A DNA stretch of 13,764 nucleotides from Dehalococcoidia bacterium. Its GTDB lineage: Bacteria; Chloroflexota; Dehalococcoidia; SAR202; UBA11138. Each line of letters begins with the position of its first letter. Within the stretch, counting starts at the first letter, position 1. The notes beneath the pieces were generated by a model. It saw only the letters and a list, made by a program, of their open reading frames with translations. It ran no database searches and was not told the origin of the DNA. The stretch covers positions 1 through 13,764 of the forward strand of contig JAAXHZ010000135.1 in assembly GCA_012270625.1 (NCBI GenBank). The letters are read 5' to 3'. Positions 1-7,773 of the stretch are shown here, in pieces. A program made the translations under genes and the position numbers.

Positions 1-948
1 ATCAGCCGCATGGGCTCATACCATGGGACCACTGCTGGAGTACTGTGGCTCGGTGGCACTCCTGAGACGCAGCGCGACGACTTCGAGCCGGCGCGCCCCG
101 GTATGGTGTATGCGCCACCGCCGTCTCCATACCACTCGCCAATTCCCGGTGAGACCGCGTCTGAGTGCGCAGTTAGGTGTGCCCAAGCGATAGAGGACCT
201 GATCAAGTTCGAGGGGCCCGAGACGGTCGCCGCGGTTATTGGTGAGCCGGTGGCTATTCCGCTGGGCGCAGTCGTCCCCGGAGACGAATACTGGCCCATG
301 CTGAGAGAGATCTGTGATCGCTACGGTGTGCTGCTAATCGCCGACGAAGTTATCAACGGGTTCGGTCGCACAGGCAGAATGTTCGCGATCGAACACTGGG
401 GAGTCGTCCCTGACATCATGAGTGTCGCTAAAGGCATCATCAGCTCCTATCTGCCAATGGCCGCGACAATCGCGAGCGAGGAGGTCGCGGGCGTGTTTGC
501 TGGAGAGGATGACTATCTCCGCCACGTACTGACCGCAAGCGGACATCCGGTATCCGCAGCTGCCTCTCTAAAGAACATCGAGATTATCGAAAACGAAGGT
601 ATGGTTGAGAACTCCGCGGCGGTCGGCGCCTACTGCAAGGAGCAGCTTGAGGCGATGATGGGAGACCATCCTTCGATTGGCGACGTCAGGGGTCTGGGAC
701 TGCTCATGGCGATAGAGCTCGTCAAGGACCGCGAGACGAAGGCGCCATTCGATCCCGAGGATAGGGTGGCTGACCGACTCAATGAGAGTTTCAAGAAGAA
801 CGGGCTGATCCTGCGGGCGGCTGGCCCGATCATACACATCGGTCCTCCAATCTGCATAACGAAGTCGGAGATCGACGAAATTGTCCACGCCATAGACCTC
901 AGCCTGTGGGAGCTTGAGGGTGACCTTGGGATGGCTCAATATGCCTGA
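1..948 (+). CDS. Class III PLP-dependent aminotransferase, N-terminus cut by window edge
   Basis: This is the C-terminal part of a class III (ornithine/beta-alanine-pyruvate type) aminotransferase, which moves an amino group from an amine or omega-amino acid to a keto acid using pyridoxal phosphate. The frame is open to base 1 (it begins ISRMGSYHG), matching an internal segment of the downstream paralogue, so the ATG at base 10 is internal and about 155 N-terminal residues lie outside the window. Visible family signatures are GSYHG, the PLP-aspartate motif [13 protein letters not shown], and the Schiff-base lysine in SVAKG (codon 430-432). The protein is closely similar along its whole length to the next gene, which indicates a tandem duplication. 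It has Asn in DEVINGFG where the neighbour has Thr. The substrate cannot be read from the sequence; beta-alanine, taurine, GABA and similar amines are all possible. Confidence 0.9.
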   Translation: MSRMGSYHGTTAGVLWLGGTPETQRDDFEPARPGMVYAPPPSPYHSPIPGETASECAVRCAQAIEDLIKFEGPETVAAVIGEPVAIPLGAVVPGDEYWPMLREICDRYGVLLIADEVINGFGRTGRMFAIEHWGVVPDIMSVAKGIISSYLPMAATIASEEVAGVFAGEDDYLRHVLTASGHPVSAAASLKNIEIIENEGMVENSAAVGAYCKEQLEAMMGDHPSIGDVRGLGLLMAIELVKDRETKAPFDPEDRVADRLNESFKKNGLILRAAGPIIHIGPPICITKSEIDEIVHAIDLSLWELEGDLGMAQYA

Positions 949-2320
949 TAACACTACATCCACCATGAGCAGAGGCTCAGACGCAAGACAGGCCGCGCTG
1001 GACCATCTCTGGATGCACAACCGGAGCTGGACCACCGACGCTGAGTCGGGCAGGCCGCCCATTATCATCAGTGGTAACGGAATCCACGTCACCGACGCTG
1101 AGGGACGCGAGTGGATAGACGTGAACGGCGGGTACATGTGCGTCAACCTTGGCTACGGTCGTCACGAGCTGGCCGACGCCATGCGTGACCAGATGTCCAA
1201 GCTGATCTACTTCCCTCAGGGCTCGACAACGGAGCCACTCGTCAATCTTGCCGCCAAACTGGCGGAAATCACGCCAGGCAACCTGGAGCGCTCGTGGCCG
1301 GTGACGGGAGGCTCTGAGGCGAACGAGACCGCCATCAAGATCGCGCGGTCATATCACAGGCGTCGGGGCGAGTCCGGACGGTACAAGATCATCAGTCGCG
1401 TTGGCTCCTATCACGGCGCTCTGGGCGCGACGATGTGGCTCGGCGGCGACGGAGGACGGGAAGACTACGAGCCTGCCTTCCCGGGAATGCTTTACGCGCC
1501 TCAGCCTGACTCGTACAACTCGCCAATTCCGGGTGAGACTGACGCCGAATGCGCCGCCCGGTGCGCTCAGGCTATAGAAGACCTGATCAAGTTCCACGGT
1601 CCGTCGAGTGTGGCCGCTGTGGTTGCCGAACCGGTGTCGTCATCCATGGGAGCAGCCGTTCCAGGCGACGAGTACTGGCCCATGCTGCGACAGATATGTG
1701 ACCGGTACGGTGTCATACTGATCGCCGATGAGGTGATCACTGGATTCGGCCGAACCGGCTCCATGTTCGCGATGGAGCACTGGAACGTCACTCCCGACAT
1801 CATGACAATGGCCAAGGGCATCACGTCCAGCTACGTCCCGCTGGCGAACGCGATCGTCACCGAAGAGGTGGCCGATGTCTTTGCCGGTTCCGATAATATC
1901 TTCAGGCAGGCGTTGACCTTCGGCGGCCATCCAGTGACCGCTGCTGTGGCCCTCAAGAACATCGAGATCATGGAGACCGAGGGCTTGGCGGACAATTCGG
2001 CCGCGGTGGGCGCACACATTCTGGAGCGTCTAAACGACCTCGCGGACGAGCATCCGATGATCGGAAACGTGCGAGGTCGCGGGCTGCTCATAGGCATCGA
2101 GTTGGTGGCCGACCGCGACACCAAGACCCGGTTCCCAAAGGACGTCCAGCTAGGCAAGCGCCTGTCGGATGCATTCGAGTCGGAAAGCCTAATCCTGAGG
2201 TGTGGAGACGAGAGAATCGGCATCGGTCCCTCGCTCTGCATCACGCACGAAGAGGCGGACGAGCTCGTAAGCAGGCTGGACAGAGCGTTCACCAAGGTGG
2301 AGCGTGCTCTGCCGAGCTAG
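941..2320 (+). CDS. Class III PLP-dependent aminotransferase (tandem paralogue)
   Basis: Complete class III aminotransferase of 459 residues, a usual length for the family. From the ATG at 941, visible motifs are GGSEAN (about 123-128, phosphate/PLP region), GSYHG (about 155-159), the PLP-aspartate in IADEVITGFGRTG (Asp about 263) and the catalytic lysine in MAKG (about Lys292). The frame also allows a TTG start at 914, but ATG 941 overlaps the previous stop by only a few bases and gives a normal N-terminus (MPDNTTSTM); ATG 965 is a further option. The overlap with the upstream paralogue implies co-transcription and translational coupling. The N-terminal style and the GSYHG region recall beta-alanine/taurine-pyruvate transaminases, but the substrate is unproven. 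No terminator is visible after the stop; the defence island begins within about 55 bases. Confidence 0.9.
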   Translation: MPDNTTSTMSRGSDARQAALDHLWMHNRSWTTDAESGRPPIIISGNGIHVTDAEGREWIDVNGGYMCVNLGYGRHELADAMRDQMSKLIYFPQGSTTEPLVNLAAKLAEITPGNLERSWPVTGGSEANETAIKIARSYHRRRGESGRYKIISRVGSYHGALGATMWLGGDGGREDYEPAFPGMLYAPQPDSYNSPIPGETDAECAARCAQAIEDLIKFHGPSSVAAVVAEPVSSSMGAAVPGDEYWPMLRQICDRYGVILIADEVITGFGRTGSMFAMEHWNVTPDIMTMAKGITSSYVPLANAIVTEEVADVFAGSDNIFRQALTFGGHPVTAAVALKNIEIMETEGLADNSAAVGAHILERLNDLADEHPMIGNVRGRGLLIGIELVADRDTKTRFPKDVQLGKRLSDAFESESLILRCGDERIGIGPSLCITHEEADELVSRLDRAFTKVERALPS

Positions 2321-2374
2321 CTAGTGAGATGCACCTTTCGCACGCTTTCGTTAGACATGTGTACTGGCTCCGAG

Positions 2375-2869
2375 ATGCCTTCAGTCAAACATAAACGGAA
2401 GTCCCCGTCTTACCGAGGGTTTCGAAGCTCCTCGGAGGCTCAAACTCGGGCCAAACGAGCGAACAGACGTAGCAACACTCGGCCAGAGCTTGCACTCAGG
2501 AAAGAGTTGCATAGGCTTGGACTCAGGTTCAGGCTAAAGACTGATCATATGCCCGGACGCCCAGATGTTATATTTCCAGGCGCGAAGGCAGCAATCTTCT
2601 GTGATGGGGACTTTTGGCACGGGCGAAACTGGGACAAACTGCGGAAGGAGCTGGGTCGGCGTGCCAACTCTGACTACTGGATTGCCAAGATAGAGTATAA
2701 TCGTAAGCGTGACGCGGAAATTTCACAGCAGTTGACCAAAGCTGGATGGCGAGTAATGCGGCTGTGGGAACGCGAGATCGTCACCGACCCTGCACAGGCG
2801 GCTCAGCGGGTCAAGCGGTTCGTGTATCCTGATGCCAGCGAGGGGAACCAAGAATCCTCGGTGGAATGA
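2375..2869 (+). CDS. Vsr-like endonuclease lacking the usual zinc ligands
   Basis: Member of the very-short-patch-repair (Vsr) endonuclease family, which in E. coli nicks 5' of T in T:G mismatches made by deamination of 5-methylcytosine. The family pattern is clear: an N-terminal NTRPELALRKEL helix with the conserved Glu, PGRPDVIFP with the metal-binding Asp (about residue 64 from ATG 2375), the FWHG motif, and a C-terminal GWRVMRLWE segment. The usual Vsr pattern near FWH carries Cys residues that bind structural zinc; here the segment reads CDGDFWHGRNW, with Asp and Trp at those places. Start is uncertain: GTG 2324, ATG 2357 and ATG 2375 are in frame, none with a strong Shine-Dalgarno; ATG 2375 (164 aa) best fits family length. 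The stop overlaps the methyltransferase start as ATGA, so the two are translationally coupled. It may repair methylation damage or act as a restriction nuclease. Confidence 0.85.
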   Translation: MPSVKHKRKSPSYRGFRSSSEAQTRAKRANRRSNTRPELALRKELHRLGLRFRLKTDHMPGRPDVIFPGAKAAIFCDGDFWHGRNWDKLRKELGRRANSDYWIAKIEYNRKRDAEISQQLTKAGWRVMRLWEREIVTDPAQAAQRVKRFVYPDASEGNQESSVE

Positions 2870-4188
2870 GATTCATCGACCTCTTCGCAGGACTTGGCGG
2901 GTTTCACCTAGCCTTGCGCAGGCTAGGCCACGAGTGCGTGTTCGCATCTGAGATCGACGGCGATCTGAGGCAGGTGTACTCTTGTAACTTCGGTATGCTG
3001 CCTTCTGGCGACATCCGGGCTGTAAAACTGCAGGATGTTCCCGACCACGAAATCTTGTGTGCTGGTTTCCCTTGTCAACCTTTCTCCAAAGCTGGGTACC
3101 AGAACGGGATTTGGGATCCAGTCGCTGGAACGCTGTTTCGCGACATCGTGCGTATCGTTCATGAGAAACGACCAGAGTACCTGATTCTTGAGAACGTACC
3201 AAATTTGGAGCGTCACCGTAACGGCGACACCTGGTCGACTATCCGAGACGCAATTGAAAATGAGGGATACGAACTCGACACGCATAGGTACTCACCACAT
3301 CAATTTGGCATCCCGCAGATACGGGACCGCCTGTTTATCGTAGGACGACACCGCGGACTGAATGAATTCAGTTGGCCGGAGCCACCCGAATCGAAACCAG
3401 AACTGTCAATCTTCAAGGTGCTGGATGAGAATCCAGTAGATGCTCACCCTATTCCTGATCAGGTCAAACGCTGTATGTCAGTTTGGCAAGAGTTCTTGGA
3501 CGAATTCCCCAGGGACGCAAAGCTCCCTTCATTTCCCATTTGGTCAATGGAGTTTGGTGCCACATATCCATATGAGGACAAGACACCATATTCATCAAGA
3601 GTGCGTGATCTTCGAAAGACCGCAGGATCACATGGACAGCGACTGATAGGCTGGTCACGTGCGCAGGTCTATAGTGGGTTGCCGAGCTATGCGCGGACAG
3701 AGGAAGAGGTTTTCCCTACGTGGAAAGTACAGTTCATCAGACAGAATCGCAAACTGTACGCAGAGCATAAGCCGTGGATTGATAAGTGGCTACCACGTGT
3801 ACTGGACTTTCCTCCCAGCTTTCAGAAGTTTGAATGGAACTGCCAAGGTGAGGAGCGAGTCATTAGTAACTTTGTGCTCCAAGTGAGGGCGTCAGGGTTG
3901 CGTGTCAAGCGACCTACTACGGCTCCATCCCTTGTCGCTATGACTTCGACTCAGGTACCCATCATTGGATGGGAAGAGCGCTACATGACACCTGGTGAAT
4001 GTAAGCGACTACAGAGTATGGACGAATTGGAGCATCTTCCTGAGACGCGAACCAAAGCCTATTCTGCACTTGGCAACGCCGTGAACGTAAACGTGGTTGA
4101 GATGATTGCTCGTGCGTTGATTCAGCCCACTATTACGATTCATAACCTAAGTGAGCCGACCTTCGAACGCGTAGCCGTTACTGCTTGA
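2866..4188 (+). CDS. DNA (cytosine-5) methyltransferase
   Basis: C5-cytosine methyltransferase of 440 residues that would transfer methyl groups from S-adenosylmethionine to cytosine in a specific site. All main motifs are visible: motif I DLFAGLGG (5-12), motif IV with the catalytic Cys in GFPCQPFS (Cys70), motif VI ENV (109-111), motif VIII QIRDR (151-155), motif IX YMTPGECKRLQSM (373-385) and motif X ALGNAVNVNVV (401-411). The target-recognition region, roughly 165-360, is long and does not reveal the target site. The ATG overlaps the Vsr-like gene stop (ATGA). Base composition is clearly lower in GC than the flanking housekeeping genes (for example 25 of 60 in 3541-3600), which suggests acquisition by transfer. 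It is the probable self-marking component of the island; the convergent helicase/nuclease/ATPase arm lies just downstream on the other strand. Confidence 0.95.
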   Translation: MRFIDLFAGLGGFHLALRRLGHECVFASEIDGDLRQVYSCNFGMLPSGDIRAVKLQDVPDHEILCAGFPCQPFSKAGYQNGIWDPVAGTLFRDIVRIVHEKRPEYLILENVPNLERHRNGDTWSTIRDAIENEGYELDTHRYSPHQFGIPQIRDRLFIVGRHRGLNEFSWPEPPESKPELSIFKVLDENPVDAHPIPDQVKRCMSVWQEFLDEFPRDAKLPSFPIWSMEFGATYPYEDKTPYSSRVRDLRKTAGSHGQRLIGWSRAQVYSGLPSYARTEEEVFPTWKVQFIRQNRKLYAEHKPWIDKWLPRVLDFPPSFQKFEWNCQGEERVISNFVLQVRASGLRVKRPTTAPSLVAMTSTQVPIIGWEERYMTPGECKRLQSMDELEHLPETRTKAYSALGNAVNVNVVEMIARALIQPTITIHNLSEPTFERVAVTA

Positions 4189-4203
4189 GGCTCAATCAGT
4201 AAC
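4177..4203. terminator. Hairpin spanning both convergent stop codons
   Basis: The arms GTTACTG (4177-4183) and CAGTAAC (4197-4203) pair perfectly. After one C/T mismatch, an inner TTGA/TCAA stem closes a three-base loop. The stop codons of the methyltransferase (4186-4188) and the GHKL ATPase (4196-4198) both lie inside. No clear T-tract follows on either strand, so the role as a bidirectional terminator is inferred from position and symmetry. Confidence 0.5.
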
Positions 4204-5734
4204 TACTATCGGAGTTTATCACGCGCAGGAACGCATCCTTGAAATTTCTGAACGTGTGAGCAGGTACATTCTGGCCACGTTTCAGTATTCCCCTCTCTAC
4301 TAACGCGTCTGCATATAAGTTGAAGGAGTAAAGCTCTAGCTTCGCCGGCTCCCTGCTAATCACTCGTTCTACAAAAGGGTGATTCAGATTGACGTATAGT
4401 AGCAGTTCGTCATCTGAAGGTACATCGAAGTGGGCGTGGATGTCTGACGATGGCAAATCGTCTAGCCAATATACCTTTAGGGTTGGAACACCTTCACTTC
4501 CTATTTGCACATAGGTCGGCTGATCTCCAGAGCGTTCAACTGAGCGATTAAGACGGTCTAACGCATCTTGGGGTAGGCCTTGTGCTGGTGGTGGGCCTGT
4601 TTCCACTATGGTGAGAGTCGTATCTACTTCGACTCCTTGTAGCGACCCTTTGGTGTTATCTCCAGTCACTCGACCATCGTCAGAGGTAGTTGATTTGCCA
4701 GGGTCGGACTTAATTCCACGAGCTTTCTCAACGTAATCAGATACATTCTCCTTCAGTGTGTTGATTAATCCAGTCTCTAACTCGCCGTCCCAGTCGAACG
4801 CATCTTTTGTCTGAGTAACTGGCCAGTTGTCAAGATCGAGTTCACCTACGAGCCGTTGAGATTGATACGAGTTAGGGGCAGCAAAAATCTCACGTGGCTT
4901 ATAGCCATTACCAGGTCCCCCGGTGATTAGGCGATCCTGTCTGAACAGGTGCATTCCAGCTCGACTTGCTTGACCAGGCATTCTGATCCAGACTTTTCCT
5001 GTGACCTCGTACCCATCCACGTCAAACTGCACGTCTTTCTCCCAGCGAATTAAGTCGCCATCGGGTATTCGCTCCTCGAAAACTGGATCTTTCTCCCATT
5101 CGAAGGGCTCACCATTCCACCTGATCGTAATATCTCCTGAGTCGATGTCCCGTCGGTACATACTTGCTATGTTCTCACGGATACTTGAAAGAGATCGACC
5201 ACGGAATGTCCTGTGAAGCTTTTCGATCTCTATTCTGGTGTAATGATCAGAGGGCTCCATACCCATCCGCTGTGAGACAACGATAGCATCAGGCTTGTCA
5301 ACTTCCAATCTATGAACGTCAATCAGTGCATTGTATTCAACGACTTCTCCAAGACGTTTTGTGACTACGCGCCACTGGTCCCCAAACCAGCAGGCTGCCA
5401 TCTTGAGGCCCATACCAAACTCTGACCGGCCACTCGTGATCACAGGGGGACGATTAAGCTGGATAGCTCGTTCCAACTCCTCCCAATTCATACCGTTGGC
5501 ATTGTCGATTATTGCCAAGGTCTTTGTACTGGGGTCATAGGCAATGTCAATCTCGAGTGCTGGCTTCTTGCCTGTTTCTTTGCGGATATTGTCTTTGTGC
5601 TCAAAGTAGTTCTGGGTGGAATTATCGATAAACTCAGCAATCGCTGACCATGGTCGGTATGAGATTCTACGGAATGTCCCATACACACCTGAGTCAGGAC
5701 GAATGTCTATGCTAAGTTGTTCCATAGCGTTCAT
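4196..5734 (-). CDS. GHKL (MORC/MutL-type) ATPase of a restriction-modification locus
   Basis: A 512-residue protein with an N-terminal Hsp90/GyrB/MutL-like ATPase domain. The N-box lies in AIAEFIDNSTQNY (about 31-43; Glu34, Asp37, Asn38), the ADP-binding DNANGM motif at 77-82, and the glycine-rich lid in SEFGMGLKMA (104-113). A second, S5-like domain ends near NWPVTQTKDAFDW, whose Lys310 is placed like the ATP-contacting lysine of MutL-type proteins. A polar linker (about 340-400) leads to a C-terminal domain containing LLLYVNLNHPF. Such ATPases are known from R-M loci related to eukaryotic MORC proteins; dimerisation on ATP binding to clamp or loop DNA is plausible but inferred. The start is supported by AGGAG seven bases upstream of ATG 5734. 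It is the last gene of the - strand arm, 20 bases after the split-nuclease ORF. Confidence 0.85.
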   Translation of the reverse strand: MNAMEQLSIDIRPDSGVYGTFRRISYRPWSAIAEFIDNSTQNYFEHKDNIRKETGKKPALEIDIAYDPSTKTLAIIDNANGMNWEELERAIQLNRPPVITSGRSEFGMGLKMAACWFGDQWRVVTKRLGEVVEYNALIDVHRLEVDKPDAIVVSQRMGMEPSDHYTRIEIEKLHRTFRGRSLSSIRENIASMYRRDIDSGDITIRWNGEPFEWEKDPVFEERIPDGDLIRWEKDVQFDVDGYEVTGKVWIRMPGQASRAGMHLFRQDRLITGGPGNGYKPREIFAAPNSYQSQRLVGELDLDNWPVTQTKDAFDWDGELETGLINTLKENVSDYVEKARGIKSDPGKSTTSDDGRVTGDNTKGSLQGVEVDTTLTIVETGPPPAQGLPQDALDRLNRSVERSGDQPTYVQIGSEGVPTLKVYWLDDLPSSDIHAHFDVPSDDELLLYVNLNHPFVERVISREPAKLELYSFNLYADALVERGILKRGQNVPAHTFRNFKDAFLRVINSDSSY

Positions 5735-5741
5735 TCAACTG

Positions 5742-5746
5742 CTCCT
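5742..5746 (-). promoter_or_regulatory. Shine-Dalgarno of the GHKL ATPase gene
   Basis: AGGAG on the - strand with a seven-base spacer to ATG 5734. It favours this start over the in-frame ATG three codons further in. Confidence 0.7.
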
Positions 5747-5754
5747 AAAAAGTC

Positions 5755-6279
5755 CTAATCCTCTACAACGAGCTGGACCATTCCTCGGGATGGGTCAATG
5801 ATCTTGGCCCTGACAGTGGCGTGCTCAGGTACCAAGGCTAGCGGTAGAACTACACCAGGCCCGCTTTGGAATCTCCGAACGTGGACAAAGTTCTCTTCTT
5901 CATTACTGCTAGATTCGACAGGGAGACGTATCTTGTAGTATGAAGCAGGAAAGCTCCTCGGCAGCATCATAACAACACTGCTGTCGCCAAGCCGATCCCC
6001 TCGACTCAGCAAGTACGTTGTTGGAGAGATGACCTTGGTGAGATCACTAGGCATCCGTTCTGCAAGCAATGCCCACCCTCCCACGCCTCCGAAGTATGGC
6101 TCGAGTACGATGAGGTCAAAGCCCGTTTCTCTACATGTTCTCCATATCTGGTCAGTGTATTGGTCAGCGATGCAAAGGAGGCCGGGATCTCTACTAACCA
6201 TACGCCTGAGAGATTCAATGTCTTCAGAAGGGAAACGATCTGTGCAGGTGTGGCACAAGTGAACTGTCATACACTCCAT
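5755..6279 (-). CDS. Uncharacterised ORF, probable C-terminal part of the split nuclease
   Basis: A 174-residue ORF that overlaps the end of the preceding nuclease ORF by 56 bases in the +1 frame. I do not recognise it as a free-standing family. Its first half contains strand-like segments (DPGLLCIADQ, GFDLIVLEPY) joined by a helix, as expected for the continuation of a PD-(D/E)XK fold. The second half is beta-rich (YYKIRLP, FVHVRRF, VRAKIIDP). Possible starts are ATG 6279 and ATG 6270; AGGA lies about ten bases before 6270, so a separate start by coupling is possible. The alternative, which I favour slightly, is that this and the upstream ORF form one protein of about 270 residues broken by a frameshift, real or from assembly. 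Its stop lies 20 bases before the ATPase start, so it belongs to the same operon. Confidence 0.6.
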   Translation of the reverse strand: MECMTVHLCHTCTDRFPSEDIESLRRMVSRDPGLLCIADQYTDQIWRTCRETGFDLIVLEPYFGGVGGWALLAERMPSDLTKVISPTTYLLSRGDRLGDSSVVMMLPRSFPASYYKIRLPVESSSNEEENFVHVRRFQSGPGVVLPLALVPEHATVRAKIIDPSRGMVQLVVED

Positions 6280-6562
6280 TCCTAAGGGTCTCGAGTTGCG
6301 GCTCGATGTGACCCCAGACCGAATGAGAAGCGAGTTCTACTTCGATCACATACCAACTCTCCAGATCATGAGAGATCATTGCAAGATCTGGCTTGGCACC
6401 GTGTCCGTGCCAATCCCTGATCAGAGGCTTCCAACTCGCTATCTTGTAACCCGGCATTAACTCGCTGGTGATTCGCAAGATCTGCTCCTCGAACTGGCTT
6501 TCCATAGTAGGAGGCCGGGGTTCAAAAACTCTCGGTGGATTCTCTACGAGGAACTTTCTCAT
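6224..6562 (-). CDS. PD-(D/E)XK-like nuclease, N-terminal part (possible frameshift)
   Basis: A 112-residue ORF with the shape of a restriction-endonuclease-fold core: an N-terminal helix ESQFEEQILRIT (about 21-32), then KPDLAMIS with Asp59, and a strand WYVIEVELASHS with Glu74 and Glu76. The spacing D-x(14)-E-x-E resembles PD-(D/E)XK, but Glu stands where the lysine is usual. After GHIEPQLETLRNGVY the frame ends within about 15 residues at TGA, while the +1 frame continues with a plausible rest of the fold, so the ORF is probably incomplete by itself. ATG 6562 overlaps the helicase stop as ATGA, implying translational coupling and a joint function with the helicase. It is the likely DNA-cutting part of the restriction arm; family assignment rests on motif shape only. 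Confidence 0.6.
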   Translation of the reverse strand: MRKFLVENPPRVFEPRPPTMESQFEEQILRITSELMPGYKIASWKPLIRDWHGHGAKPDLAMISHDLESWYVIEVELASHSVWGHIEPQLETLRNGVYDSSLVPHLHRSFPF

Positions 6563-7773
6563 ACTGTCTCGAACCAGCGCACTTTGGCGATACCTTCGAG
6601 TTTTTCAGATTCTATGCGAAGAGTCTCCGCTTCACTTGGTAATACGTACATTGTGACAATCGTTGCGGCCTTCTTATCTGGGTGTGGACGCAACACTCTG
6701 CCGAGGCGCTGGATACGTTGCCGGATGGATGCGGTCGAGGCGCTGATTACTCCGAACTCCGCCTGTGGCACATCGAGACCCTCATCCAGGGCCCTACATG
6801 TTACGAGCACATCCACTTGACCTCTGATATAGAGTAGCAGGTTCAGGTACCGTGTCGGTGCCCCGAGTTGTGAGTGATACGGTCGGGCCCTGTGTCCACG
6901 TCGAACGAGTTCTGCGGAGATCTCGTTCGCAGATTCTATGGACTCGTGAAATACGAGACCTCTCCGACCACTGAACCGTTCAACGAGAGCGACCGCGGCG
7001 GGAATCCTCGATCTGACTCGCTGACTGTGCCTACTCCGTCTCATGAGCAAGTTTCTGAGACGAGGAGAGATTTGGTCTCCTATGTCATGGCCCCGTTTGA
7101 ACTCCATTGATATCGCACGGTTATCTCTTGCAAGTTGCTTTTCCTCAGAGTCATTTGCTGGAACACGGATGTTCCAGAGCTCGAATTGGGAGATTATACC
7201 ATCCGCCGAAGCATCCCGATAACCATATCTATATACAATCGGCCCAAGGCTTGGAACCACCACAGACTCAAAGAAGTCGTCATACTGGCGCTCCGGGGTT
7301 GCGGATAATCCCAAGGTGGCGATGTGACTGCCCATCAGCACCTTTCGATTGGCATTAGATGCAGCACGATGACACTCGTCAACGACCAGGAACCACTGGC
7401 CCTTGCTTGTAAGATGAGAGGCCAAGTCACGGGCACTATTGATCACGGCCACAGTGACCGGTGATTGCCTGATACGACGCACTCCCCCGCCTACGAGATC
7501 AATGTCGGCATCGTCTATTCCTAATTCATCTTGGAGTGCAGCCCGCCACTGATCCATCAGTGCGACGGTTGGTACGACCACCAGCACGCTTGCTTCGGGA
7601 TGTCTCTTCCAAACGGATACCATGCACTGCATGGCGAAGAAAGTCTTTCCTGCACCGGTCACAACGCTTACCACGCCCCTGAAGTCCGAAGACCAAGCAG
7701 ACAGAGCTTCACGCTGCCATTGCCTTGGCTCGTGCTGGGTATGTATGACATTTGTATCTGAACTGATTGTCAA
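6559..7773 (-). CDS. Superfamily 2 (DEAD/DEAH-like) helicase/translocase of the defence island
   Basis: A 404-residue SF2 helicase with two RecA-like domains. Motifs in order: a Q-like RQWQREAL (17-24), Walker A TGAGKT (39-44), motif Ia VVVPTVALMDQW (65-76), motif II DECH (132-135), motif III LSATP (156-160), motif IV region RGLVFHES (271-278), motif V TCRALDEGLDVP (325-336) and motif VI QRIQRLGRVLRP (352-363). It resembles XPB/restriction-type translocases and would use ATP to move on DNA for the partner nuclease. The start is unusual: TTG 7773 directly follows an in-frame TAG, and no other start precedes Walker A. The Shine-Dalgarno is weak (GAGG about 14 bases upstream). It is the first gene of the - strand arm and overlaps the nuclease ORF by four bases (ATGA). 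I saw no nuclease domain in it. Confidence 0.9.
   Translation of the reverse strand: MTISSDTNVIHTQHEPRQWQREALSAWSSDFRGVVSVVTGAGKTFFAMQCMVSVWKRHPEASVLVVVPTVALMDQWRAALQDELGIDDADIDLVGGGVRRIRQSPVTVAVINSARDLASHLTSKGQWFLVVDECHRAASNANRKVLMGSHIATLGLSATPERQYDDFFESVVVPSLGPIVYRYGYRDASADGIISQFELWNIRVPANDSEEKQLARDNRAISMEFKRGHDIGDQISPRLRNLLMRRSRHSQRVRSRIPAAVALVERFSGRRGLVFHESIESANEISAELVRRGHRARPYHSQLGAPTRYLNLLLYIRGQVDVLVTCRALDEGLDVPQAEFGVISASTASIRQRIQRLGRVLRPHPDKKAATIVTMYVLPSEAETLRIESEKLEGIAKVRWFETV

Noticed and set aside
6224..6240. Classical slippery heptamer for -1 frameshifting (TTTCCC region) in the nuclease overlap.
   Set aside because: The frame needed is +1, and the phase of TTTCCC does not fit a -1 slip; only the TTC TGA context remains as a weak candidate.
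6559..7773. Helicase as part of a Z1-domain, DISARM, BREX or Hachiman system.
   Set aside because: No Z1 domain, DUF1998, PglZ, BrxC or HamA-like partner is seen; the protein is a plain two-domain SF2 helicase.
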